Part shown: positions 11,546 to 24,800 of the stretch, piece by piece
Layout of the letters: every line of letters begins with the position of its first letter
Position numbering within the stretch: position 1 is the first letter of the stretch
Assembly (NCBI RefSeq): GCF_023101765.2
Contig: NC_064226.1
Span: 6,130,001 to 6,194,000 of the forward strand
Reading direction: 5' to 3'
From: Spodoptera frugiperda
Lineage: Eukaryota > Arthropoda > Insecta > Lepidoptera > Noctuidae
Length of the DNA: 64,000 nucleotides
Notes under the pieces: model-generated
The model's database searches: none
What the model was told of the DNA's origin: nothing
The model's input: the letters and a program-made list of their open reading frames with translations, nothing else
Translations under genes and position numbers: made by a program

Positions 11546-14500
11546 AAAAATCCTTAATAACTAACAACAAAAAAGTTCTTTAGCCTTGTGATAGATTTGC
11601 ATTTAAAATGAAATATACAAAAAAGAACCATTTATTTGTGACCCAGTTAAATTAAATATAACTATGTAATTTTACATACTATTTAACTCTAAATAAATAC
11701 AATACAAAAGTATTAAATGTTGACCGCCTTATACTTTCCTCATTTGCTTATTTACCAATAAGGTAACTAGGTACCCTTAATTACCTGTTTTGTATTAATT
11801 CCATTGTGTAAATAGGTAATTTGATTACAGTTGCTAATACTGAACTAACCATTTTTCTTAGTTCTTAAATTGAAGACTAAAATAAAAGTATGGAAGTGTA
11901 CTAATAAATAGGCATTATTTCATTGGTGATTGATGTAAATTAGGTGTTATAGAGTCCTACCAGCTTCTGTGGGTGGCTTTACCTGCATTCCTGTGGAATA
12001 TAAATTAGCCAGTGTCCAAACTATAGGTAATCCACCACAGTTCCAAAATAAATACTGATTGTTTCAGCCATTTTGACATGATTGAGTAACAAACATACAC
12101 ATACAAATTTTTACCAATTTATTTTATTAGTAAGATTAAAATTTCTATGTACTATAATGATAACCAAGTCTCACTCTAATCTTCTAAGTTTGAACTAGCT
12201 CTTCACCTCTGTATAACTTCCACATACATAGGGTTTTTATACATATTGTTTGCCAGTGTTTATGTTATGTTTATATACAACAAACACACATACTTAAAGG
12301 ATTTCCCTTTCAACATACAGAGAAAATATAAACAAAATAACAATTTATTCTTAACTAACTTTTCGAGTTTGACCTTGCTTCCATTGCAAACTATACTTTC
12401 CTCAGGAATTGTACTATTTATTGGTGAAAACTATAATTATTTGTCAGGATGTTTTTGAATTTATGGCCTTCATACCTATAGACAGACACGAAAGGAGACT
12501 TTAAAATATTAGAATAGCTATTTTAAGATGTTAACTTGGAATTAAATAAAATCTCAGAATTATAGCACCCTTAACCACTTGACTACCGGTATTTAAGACA
12601 ATGTAAAAAACATAGTGCCTCGTGTAGATCTCCGATCTGGCAAAAAACAGGATAAAATCAACTCTCTAGGAACTGCTTATTATATGTTATTGTGTATTTC
12701 TCCCGATTATTACGTAACACAATGTCACACCGTTTAATCCCTGAAGGCGTAAGGAGAGGTGAATGTATACAGTGAAAGAATGGTGCAATCTTTAAATTAA
12801 TTTTATTAGTGTCTGTATCTGATGCAACTATTCATTTGTGTGGAACATTCTTAGTTTACTGTTGCACCATATAAATTATATGCCTGGAATTAATAACACT
12901 AAAGTTGAATCAGAACCTTTAGTGTTTTAATTATGATTACATTATAGTAACTGTAGTTGTAATAAGATACAATATATCAATACATATAACATTGTTTGTA
13001 GGTCTCTTTTTTTGTGACTCAACAACCAGTCACTGAGCCACATACGACGTCACACCAATTTTTCTATTATGAGTATGAGTCCACAGACATCCTATGTACT
13101 GTTTGACAATTATTAATGTTTTATTAAGCAAAAATTTTAAAAAACTCAAGAGTATTTCAATCGTTTCGTAAGTTTTTCAATTTAGATCTGCCTCCGTATT
13201 AACTCATGGCCTAAGTCTTAGGTAATCGCCTTAATGACACATAGTCTTATCACTAATCACTTAAGCGGTTACCTATTAGCTATAAATAAAAATAAATAAC
13301 AGCAATATTGCATAAACAAAAATAGTTGGTCCTAATATAATGCCTAGAGGAACACCCAGATCTAAAATTCGCAAATGCTAAACTGTTTTGCCTTATTTTG
13401 ATGTTACAATATTTGTGGTATTTAGGAGAAACTGTAATGTGTAATTTGAATTAATAGCAAATAATGTATTTTGCTAGGTACTTTTATATTTTCCTATAAA
13501 AGTAGTTTCTATGAATTAAATACTGAGTTTTAGCCTATACGAAGAATTGCGTTCGATGAACTACACAGTGTGTAATTATAAAAATTGCCATTTTTTATTT
13601 TCCTTATTATGATGTGATGTGCTGATAATAAAGGCAAGATCGTATATCGCATCAATAGATGACTAAACGCAAGTATTTAAGATAGTGAAACAATTTACTT
13701 ATCAATTTGGTGTATTTATGTAACACTTTTAAACATAATACACTTGTTTTCTCTCGATTTTTCTGATATCTACGCATTTAGTCTTTCGCATGCAAACAGT
13801 TTGAAAAAGCTCGACTTCTTTCAAGCCACACCAGGACTCATATTCATGGGCGGTATGCGTGACGAACTATGGCACGTAGATTTTTATTCTACAGTTGACT
13901 TTAAAAATGTTTGAGCTTTAACAAACAGTGTTTACATAAGTAAAGTCAAGACAAAGCTCATACTGAAAAAATAATGAAATATAACCGGGAAGGAAACTCG
14001 GGGAAATTCTCACATGGGAATGACTATCAGACTTATAAAGAGTTCCTTCAAGGTTGTGCAATGGGAGATGGTTTACTATAATTTTACTAATGTTTGTACC
14101 TATAGTTGTATTCTTAACACAATGTTAATATTCAATTTTATTTATTGTTAATTGTTCACAATGTCTTATTTAAATTATTTCTTATGTAACTTTTTGTCAT
14201 GTCATAACAGAACATACTAGAAAAAAAGTTGTCCATGTTACACGTGTATGTAAAATAGATAATAATAGGTATAATAAATGTTAGTTTAATCCATACCTAA
14301 TTAATTTGGCATTGTAATTTTAAGAATTTCGTCCTTTCGAAAAATAGGATTAAAGTATTGGGGGGCGTGTGAATCTCATCTTTGATAAGCGGATTTAGAA
14401 TAACAAACATGTTTTCCGCATATTACGCCTCACAATATCACTGGCATGCGCATTACAAGAAGCTGAAGGCCACTGGCGCGATAATATTTGTGCGTGCACG

Positions 14501-16708
14501 CCGTTTTCGCAAATTTGCAAATGCGAATATATTATCTAGAGTAGAGGACATACGGTTGAAAGTACCTCGTACGGGTTAGTATTTTTTCGAGCAACTGGTT
14601 AAGCCTGACCTTGTGGTTTAAATAATACGCAACAGGCATCGTATGGCGCCATCGGTCCTCTCTGCTAGTCGTAAATACACGTCATGACACACCCATTCCT
14701 AGACTAATAAGGTGGCTGTATTTTGTTACGTCGCCATTACATGCTGCTGATATAATTCCATCTGGTCTAATGTCTTAAATGTTAATGATCAATTTTATAT
14801 GCGCATGTTTAATATCGAAGCTAAGTACCTCGTTCTATTAATATACGCCAGACACACCTCCAATCGAATTGTGGAGAAACAGCAAATTTTTAAAATACCT
14901 TTATAAAACTTCCTGTTTGATACCGTAGTCAGAGTCAAGATTATAACTAAACAATTCTTATAGATAAACTCGTACGCAACGTACGTCATTTGAAATTACT
15001 TATGTTATATAACATTTTTTAGCTTTTATCTTTCTATATCAAATATCGACACATACACGAACACAAGTATGTTTTAATTCTTATATCAAAATATACCTAA
15101 ATCTCATAATACTAGTGATAGTACGGACGTCAATGTTTTTACTAGTAAACAATTGATGACCTACTTTAATTTTGTAGAGTCTACGAATTTAAATTTTATT
15201 TAAAACTGCACCAGAACTACTCCTAAAATATTTGCTATGTTATCGGCTTACTCACGTAACTGTTTGACGAGGAACTCGACTAGTTTCAAGCCATGCTAGA
15301 GGCTCATATTCTCCAAAAATATTGTTTTACCGGCTTATTTACTTTTATGGCTGCAATTAGATAGCCGATCTGAATCCAAAATCTATGGATTAAAATGGAT
15401 TTTAGTTGTAAGTATGGAGTTTCAGTCAAAAATTGAGATTGATTCAGAGATTTAATTTCCACCGTTGGTGGTGTGCGGATAGATTAAAAACAGCTTGAAA
15501 ATATCTCACAGAGTAACGAGCAGCGATTAATAAATAGCTAAAGGTCAAGCTAAAATTGGCGCCAAGAAAAAGTTTTGAAACGAATTAAAGCCATTCTCAG
15601 TTATTGGAACAATTTCTCAATGCTGTGCAAAAATAATGTACCTAGTTAGATACGAATAATCTTCCGTAATAAATTGGCGAGATTTATGATTGTGTTCTAC
15701 AAAGTTCCGGATTTTTGACAGCAAGAATTAATTTATAGTTCCAGAAATTGACACTAGAAAAGATACTAGTGAGTGCTACAGGGTTAACAGACTGTGCTGA
15801 AATTCTTATGATCATAAAAAAGCTCATGAAATGGAGAGAAAGACCTTACTGTTAACACTGAAAGAAAATTTATCTTCTTCGCTGAAACTAAATTATGTTG
15901 AGCAAAAATTCACTTCCTGGCTATACCAGTTTTGCTAAAATTATATCTAAAACTGGTTATTTCTCAAGGAGGATTTTGTCAATGCCACGTTTAGCTAAGG
16001 TTTTTTTGTATTGGTATAAAGTATCATTGAATAATCGAATAATATATAAATAAAAATAAAATAGAACAAACAAAAGACAGCGTGGGTTCGTCTTGGCTAA
16101 CGTAATGCGTTTCATAGCTGATAAACAAGCATTGTTTTTGTTTACGATATTTTAGTCACATGGATGCGTAACACCTAGGTAGAGTGTATAAAATATAGAC
16201 GTGAATTAACCCACTGCGATCCACGATTGATACTGACGTGATGTTTACATTCTTACACTCGAGTACCTACTACTTATACAGCTGTAAACAAAGCTACCTT
16301 TTAAGTTTATGTTTCCGATGAATAAATTTTGCATTCATTTACGTCTGATGTATAAAAATCTGAAATTCATTCATTCATTCGTCTTCACTGTCATTATTTA
16401 CAAATCTATTTTTGATAGCAAGGCCAAGAAAATTGCGGCCGTATCCAAACTAGCTTTGTTATGAGCGAGATTTACCTCTCGCAGGTATTATGACGATGAT
16501 GAACAATTATTTCATAAGTCACCGGTTTAATGTCATAGACATTCACATACACCAGGTATGATATAACACGCTCATGAGACTAGCATGGCAATCTCATTGC
16601 TTTACCATATTGGGCATGTCGTACATGTCGACAACATCCACAATTAATTTCCTTTTGCAGTGCGTGTTGGTAAACTTGGAGGTAAAGTTACTTTCGTAAC
16701 AGGCGATG

Positions 16709-17125
16709 GCGCGACATCACGCCATGTCGCGCGATCGACCGACTAGGCCGTCCGTTCGTAGTGCGATGAGCGTTCTCGTTCTGTATAAAGCAAGCAAAGC
16801 GAATGTTAAAGCACATGGTCAGTGGTGTGAGCTGTATGTGTGACTGATATTCTGCGGTATCATATCAACGAGTTGAGCTACGTCACACGACGTCAGCCCA
16901 TGCACGGCACTTGGACGCTCTCGTATCGGCCCACCTACACCAGCCACTCACAGGCAGTTTACTGGTAGAGTCGGCGCGAGCAACACGTGTCGAAATCTTA
17001 CCTGTGTTCGGAATTGTGTACGAAAAATTCAGTTGACTGTAATTGTTTATATTACATCAAGAAAAACATTTTGTGCCTTAGAAAGTTGACAGTAAAGCAT
17101 TGCTTCCTCAGTTCCTCCTTGCTAA
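16709..17125 (+). promoter_or_regulatory. Candidate Lipin promoter and noncoding first exon
   Basis: This GC-richer patch holds a perfect 9-bp hairpin (GCGCGACAT / ATGTCGCGC, 16709-16732), a TATAAA at 16784-16789 and a TCAGT initiator at 16819-16823. Downstream are two ACGTCA sites at 16880 and 16890 that resemble CRE half-sites. A plausible noncoding exon ends near 17125 (TTGCTAAG then GTATAT). TATA-to-initiator spacing is a little long. The next acceptor that makes sense is 21758, the Lipin start exon. The 17.1-21.7 kb interval would then be intron, and I see nothing else in it. Confidence 0.4.
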
Positions 17126-20100
17126 GGTATATATCTTTGTTTGCTATAATTAATTTGATTTTGCTTTCATAACGTATTGTTGAGAATTAATGGATTTATG
17201 ATGAACTATGCAATTCACAATCAGTGTTTCTACGCAGAATTGTACTTGATTTATTATTGTTGTTGTTATTTTGTTTTGTTTCACTTACAATGTTTTCCTA
17301 CTTAGTTTTAATTAAATATTATGTTGTTATGTGTATTTAAGAATTAACAGTTTTACTTCGCTATCATTTTATTGTTCTGTTTTTGACGAATTCAGTAAGC
17401 AACTTGCTGCATGTTAACACATTGGTATTCTTGTGTAAATCGCTGGCATTTACCTTATTGGTGATCGGTGGGGTGTTGCACTACAGTGTACTGTGTACTC
17501 TATTGGTCGTTTTGAAACGTTTATTTCAATTACACACGTAGGCCTTCATGTTGTTATACTCTTTGTTTTCACTTTACCTGCAGGTCTAGAGAATAAGCAT
17601 TCCTCACAATTTTTAAATTAAATTATGGATAACCTGCCTATATTTAGGTCGTAACCTTTAGAGAGTCCATTTATTATGCACGAACATTTTTTATTTAGGT
17701 GCTTTCATGCTCAGATACGGGATAATATAAAATTTAAATTAACTTCAGTACTTTTAGTAAACAACAAAGCTATTATGGTTGTTTTTCGAAATGCAATAAT
17801 GGATCAGATAATGACGGTGGTTTGAATCAACATTGTTTTATACTTCCATTTACTTGTGAGTCATACAATCCCCATATTACCGAGAATGGAATATTAACAT
17901 GTAAGAAATGTACTTATAATTGATTTGTCCACCGTTCAGTGTAGTTAGTACTAAAGTAAACAGTGCGCGAAATCCTTCGCCTTGTGATCTTGGCTTTGAA
18001 ACTCGTTTCCTTACACCCCGATATACCTCGCATGACTGACCTCCTTTACATAAGTTTTTTTGGAGGATCAACCAGTATAGAAATTGTACCGCGTGGAAGT
18101 ATTGTGGGGCAATTAGTGAGACCCATAATTATTGCGATGCGGCTCCGTACTTTTCTTTTACGTAGTTGGATAAATTAATTTCATTTACACATTCGCAAAC
18201 GTAAAACTGTTACATAATAAAATAATTTGCTGATCCGATCAGACCACATGAATAAGACGTATAACATTACGTGCGTCTTCCGATAATTAAATTATCGCTG
18301 TTGTGATAAAGTCATTATTGTAGCGTGTTTTTTACCCTTCCTTTCTATTTTCGATTAGGAATCTTTCTGTGGGTTTTACTTAATTTTTTATGTGTTTTTT
18401 ACACACATGAGATATCTAGTTCTTATTATTTTGTTTTCCTCTTCTCAGTACCTCTAAATAATGACCTAACATTAGTTAAGTATAGACTTAAGCATAGCAA
18501 TCGTCTTAGTATGTGTACATACTTAGCTCACATGTATAATTGATTAGTGGAATGGATTTTCCATTAATCGTAAAAAGAGATAATTTAGCTCTAGGGAATT
18601 TACTAATCTTAATGATTAATGAACCTTCAACATATTAAATCATTTATACTCAATGTGTGGATCAGATTAATTGCTTCTGGTTACATTTCTTTACAGTTGT
18701 TTACCGAAACGTTCTATTTTGACACCATCACTATCTTGACACGGTGGCCTTGGAGCGCTTGTTATGTCATACCATACAAAAAACACATTTACCTATATAT
18801 CAGTTAATGTTTTGTCATATCATTATCTTACATTCATCGGGCAAAAACATGGGTTTCTGATACGATAACATTCGCAGTCATTATATCGATTACGCAAATA
18901 GCTTTCAGCGTAAAATGGAATCAATATTCCTCGATAGGGACGAACCCCTGTGATACTAAAGTATAATACTTACTTATATCTGCATGTGTGAATGCTATAT
19001 GTACTGTTTGCATACATGTATAGGTCCTGTTGTATAAGCACCAGTGTGGCGTCTGCACGTGAGGGGTTGCGGTATGGTCTACTGGCGGCAGATAAGATTT
19101 CATAAACATTTGTTTGTTCCTCAGTCGTGTTGTTTTACCCGTTTTCCACACATTCACGTGTAAGCGATGTAGGTTATTAAGTTGTAAATGACTGATCTAT
19201 AGGTCAGTTTAAATAACCCCTGCACGCTAATGACGTGCTAGGGTCTAGTCAGATATATTTAGTCGATTCTGACACAGCTCTAAGAGATTGCAGCACGATA
19301 AATTACTGTGATCACTATATTCGCTATGCTATCGAAGTGACATGAATAGGTAATTTATTTGTGCCAGACAAAAGAAGTTCAGTCCTCATTTTGCATATTG
19401 ATAAACAGAAATTGTGCGCATAAATTATATTAGGTACCCAACTAGTAAGTGCAAATGATAATATAATAATATGACCCGCAACTTGAGGAAGTGGTGACAG
19501 ACAGTGGTTGGACGTAACCCAATAAACTAAGATAACGTAAATAACAATAACAATACAAATACATGAATAGAAATCAATAGTGGCTCACAGAAATATGGAC
19601 ATGAATTACAAATTTTACTCATTTTGCTAAAAGTAATAGAATATTGATGAGGTGTGCTATAAAGAATTAACAAGTCCAACCTTGAAGTGGCGGTCATACG
19701 GCTTTTTATCGTAACAGCCGTTTATTCACACGATTACTGTATGGGTTCTGTAAGGCCTTCTTTTAAACTACCCAAAACATTTCCATAATTTGTATCTATT
19801 TTACCACTAATAGAAATGGAAATATACAAACATTACTCATTTCCATCCGCCGTTTTTGCAAATAACGAACAATGAACTTTTGAAGTGTGATTAACTAATA
19901 AGTATGTCAAACAGTTTATAGTCATTATGTGCCATTTTCCAACGAACATCTAACCGACGAACAGGCGTCAGGTCGGATCGGTTAAAAGTTAGTTGACGGT
20001 TTCCTTTTTCCGTGCAGAGGTGCGTGACCCTAACGACAATGGAAGTCTGCGTTTATCTCAGCATTGAACTTGAAGCCCTTGGGACTAAAATAAGTTCAGC

Positions 20101-21895
20101 TGTCATTCTGGTCTCCTTGGACATCTGCCACTTGTCTCATGCGTTAGTTGGTGTACTCATTGTATCGTTTTAGTTAGATCTCTTGATCAGTTTATACTAT
20201 GAAAAGGAAGTTGGATGTATCAGAGTCGCAGAATGGTTTATTTCCATCAAATAAGGAAACAAAAACCGTTTTAGGAAGCTCATCACGTCTCGTGTTTCCT
20301 GTAACCTTTGATGAGGCGATTCCCTCCAAATATTGTCGTCTAGTAATATGTCATTCACAGACATCGTCTCCCACGTCACTCCAATATCACTATTTATACC
20401 AACCGGGTATCATCTGCTAGTCACATTCTCACTCGATGTGTGAAGACGGGCAAAGTCCACGCCACCTCAATATGCATATCTGATTAATTTTACATCAACA
20501 TGTTTATATTTATAGTTATTTGGAGATTTTTCTCCTTATACGTACACATTTAATTTAATGAGATGACTAATGAATAGTTATGGCTATATTTGTTTGTTGT
20601 CGTTATGCGATTAGGATTTACATTCTTGCCAAGTTTTCATTTAGTCTAACATCGAAACGCAGTGACGATTTGTTTCGCTATTCTTAAATATTATTCACAG
20701 TAACCTAAGAAACCGGGGGCAGAGTCCCCGGCGCGTGGTCGCTCCGCACGCTTGATCATAGAACGCTCTCGTCTAGCACGCTGTCACCGCGTGCTATCTC
20801 GTTTCCATCGGATAATACAAATTTCGCTTAACACGAAATACCGCTGTGAATGAAATCGTTAAACACATTTTAAACATTTCCTCAAACCAAGAAAGATTCT
20901 TTCAGAATACATGGTCTCTCCTCATGGTACCTCAGTCATTTAATATTTATTTAATGAGACCTTAATAGATTTATAGAGTTATGCAGCGATTTAACGACTG
21001 TACATAGAGTTTATTAGTTTGTGTCTCAATGTGGACCATAAAACATTGTGCAACATCCTGCGTATGCACTGCTGGCCAGTCTATATAGTGCATGAACCCG
21101 ACTCGAGACTATCTGCTCTAGTAATGAACACTTGCGCTATTTATGTCCATGTACGTATCAACCAACATCGTTCAACCATTCCAGTTACATTGTTTATAAG
21201 TACGTACGCGGAATTGGGGCGACAATGTTCATGAGTCCATCTATGAATCTTGATCTAAATCTGGAATGAATGTAGTGTTTGGATAGTGAGACTATAAAAG
21301 TACTATTACTGATGCCTTGGTCGTTTCACAATCAAACTGACACTTATCTTCAACAGAAGGTGATTCGAAATACTCGATTACGCATGAAAATTGTATTTAT
21401 CTACGTTCACGTATTTATTGTACCGGATAAGATTTTCTTAATCTATCTAGGTACTGGTAAATTAAATTAATAAAATTATTTTTCGAGGAATATGACTCAA
21501 TTACGTATAATTAGAATGTGATTAATAACACATGATCACATGACACACATACAATTACAATCAACATTAATCAACATTGTTACAGTTTGCGTTTGCCTTT
21601 TCCTGTCCATGTAATTTCGAGACAGGAAGAGTAGCGAATTATCGAACAATGTTCTAGTCTAGTTCCTCCATGTCCTCATTTCATACTTCATGATCACACA
21701 GGACCTGGGCATAGAATACTAACTTGGTAACTAATGATTGTTATTTCTTTGTTTCAGGAAACCTAATGTTTTTTGATCTCAGCCCCAAAATGGGGTAATT
21801 TATAACTTTTTAAAGACAATAAGTAATTGAATAGTATCGTGATTATTGAGTGAAGTGAAGAGTTTAGTGAACGAGAGACTGATAAATCAGCAACC

Positions 21896-24800
21896 ATGTA
21901 TTCTATGAACTATATTGGCAAGTTCATTGCGAACTTTCGCGAGTTCTACAATGAGATTAACGGGGCGACGTTAACTGGTGCCATCGACGTGGTGGTGGTT
22001 GAGCAGCCTGATGGCAGCTTCACGTGCTCCCCCTTCCACGTCCGCTTCGGGAAGCTCGGCGTGCTACGCTCCAGATTCAAAGTGGTAAGCCATTTTTCTC
22101 ATCTTCTAAGAAAAGAACAAGAAATTTTGTTATTTACGTGCTTTGTTTAATTTATTAACATTTAGCATTGTCTGCGTCATTAACATCATTACAGTAATTT
22201 TGGTCAAAAATCTTGTTGACTCAAGTGTTGACACCAGAAGTGTTTCGTATCGTGTATAAATAAGTAGGTAATATCAATAAACTGACTGTAGCGTCTGTGG
22301 CACACTCAAGCATCTGGGATGTGAATGAATTCTTTCTTCTGAGTTTTATGTGCGGACGCTGCTGTTATTAATGTTTTAACTTTTTTATTACATTCGACAA
22401 ATGTAAATAAGAACTGTAATTACATAGTAGATCTTATGTTTTAATGCTATTATGCGGTCTCGGTCTTGGGTGAAAACTATTTAGATCGTATGCTTACGTC
22501 ACGACGGAAAAGCAAGCCGCACGTTGAATTCAAATGCCCACGCAAAGAGTAAAGACTTGTTTGGCCTTCAAGTCAGTCATCTAACTTAAACATCACCAAT
22601 AGTACCAACTTGCGACACCTAGCGACAGGTTACACCTCTGTATAATTATCATCTTCGGTTATAGCACACACCCAACGCCTTTTTTGCAATATGTCACTGT
22701 TAATTCAAACTCATTTGCATTTACATAAGGCTAAATCGTATTTGTTGTGTGTGCGTGTTCCAATAAGGTTTTCCGCTATATAAATGCTGATACTTTTTCG
22801 TTAATCCGAGTCTTTTTATAAATATTATGTTATAAAAGTTTCTAACTAGTACATGTTATACCTCTCTAATACATGAGTAGGTTCGGTCGTCAGAATGACA
22901 AGTCGTTTTTTTATTCGCGAGCTGTTGAAATTCGCAGCAAAAAGTTTCCAGCCGAAATGTTGTCTTAAGAGTCGTCAAGCAAGCGATAGCACGAAGTATG
23001 AGAATTATAATATTTTTTATAGATGTATGATGTGTGTATCGTGGTAAGTAGACAGTCGAAAAGCTGGTCCTCAAACTTGTTTATATGTTGAATGAAAGTA
23101 TAGTCTCAGACATCGATCTCCATCCGGTAGAATCCTTAACGGATCGACTAGTTATGTTATGGCTAAGGAGATTCTCGACGTAAATCGCATTTGAATGCGA
23201 ATATACCGACCATATAGTGAGGTCAAAGACAAAACAATGGAAAGGAAAGTTTTTGCTTTTCTCCACAGTTCATTAGTCACATTATGTTGGACGTCCTCCA
23301 GTTAACGTTATGGCCAGTTTTTGAAACAATTAGCTAAGCGGTTATTACAAGAAAATCCTTTCATCTAGTAATTAATCATCTCAATGATTCATAGCAGTCA
23401 AAGACCCTGACATCAAGAAAATTTCAGTTTCTCTGCCGAATCTGTAACAATGAAAATGAATGATGATAACTTGCTTTGACTGAATAATCGCAAATTGAAA
23501 GCATAAGGTTTGGGAGCTTAGAATTTAAGGCTATTTCAATTCTCGAATTCTCTATAATATCGTGTCTCAGTTTGTTGTTGGTGTTTGACAATAGGCTTGC
23601 CCCGTAACAATACCTAAGAGTTACAATAAGACTCGCAAAAAGTGGGTGTATTGTGTGAACAACTTTGCTTTCGGGAAATGGTCGCATCGATGTGATTCTG
23701 TTGCGATTTACGCGACTAAATAGTCCCCACACTGTACTAATTTTATTTGTACGTATCTGTGTGACGAGCTCCGTCCACATTCTTTCACTAGGCTCTCCTA
23801 GTTTACGCTCACTGCTCGCGTCCGTCTAGATTGTTCGATGATAATCCACGTACAACCTTTTACAATTAGCTAATACATGCGTACGATATATTATTATCAT
23901 GCTTAAGTCGATAAAATGCTCACTCACAAATGTATTTAAGTTTTTTTGTAAGATAACTACCTACCTAACTACCTTACTTTAAATTTATTGTCTAAATATG
24001 ACGCGTGACTCGCACACAATAGACAGCAAAACAATCAATATCTATCTATAATAATAGCCATTACTTATTTCGTTAGTGAATATCTTGAATAATATTTTTA
24101 GTACATTGTTTAGTATATTAGGGTACATTGCCAAAATGAGCTGAAGAATCTGCGTCTTATTCATTTGGGAGAAAATTGGAACAATGCCAAAGTAAGATAC
24201 AATTCTCACCAAGAGTCTGAAGAAAATTTGGCACAAATATTTTCTCATCCGGCCACCTGTTACTTTTATGAGGAATCAAACAATTGTCACCGGCGCCGTA
24301 CACTTTTTAAGTGCCACAAACGCCTTTTTTTAATGATTATTCAATCACTAAACATAATAGAAAACACTTCCTTGTTAAACAACAACAGTCTTTTCTAATT
24401 GTTATAAATCTGCATTGCAAATGTACATAATATTTTCAGATTCAGACTTGCTTATTTTATTTGAAACGTCTGCCAAATAATTATAATTAAAATTCCATGA
24501 TAGTTTTTGAGTAAGAGTTTTGTAAGAATTAATTAAGACTAGAATCGTCATTTTGATGAACAGGTGGATTTAGAGCTGAACGGCGAGCCACTGAACATTC
24601 ACATGAAGCTCGGTGAGTCGGGCGAGGCGTTCTTCGTCGAGGAAGTGGGAGAGGATGAGGCGGAGTGCTCGGCGCACCTGGCGACCTCGCCTATCCCAGC
24701 CGCGCGGTTCGAGGACCTCTACGAACCGCGCCGGCGAAACTCGCTCTCTGTAGTTGAACCCGACCATGGACAGGCCTCTGATTACACAAAGAGAAGGTAA

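Noticed and set aside
14382..14579. 65-codon open frame in the putative Lipin first intron
   Set aside because: No recognisable motif, no splice context and a length expected by chance.
20713..20731. CCGGGG / CCCCGG hairpin
   Set aside because: Only six base pairs with no gene context; most likely chance in a GC-richer patch.
23424..23780. 118-codon minus-strand open frame inside a Lipin intron
   Set aside because: Composition is low-complexity intronic, no family resemblance and no supporting promoter or splice signals.
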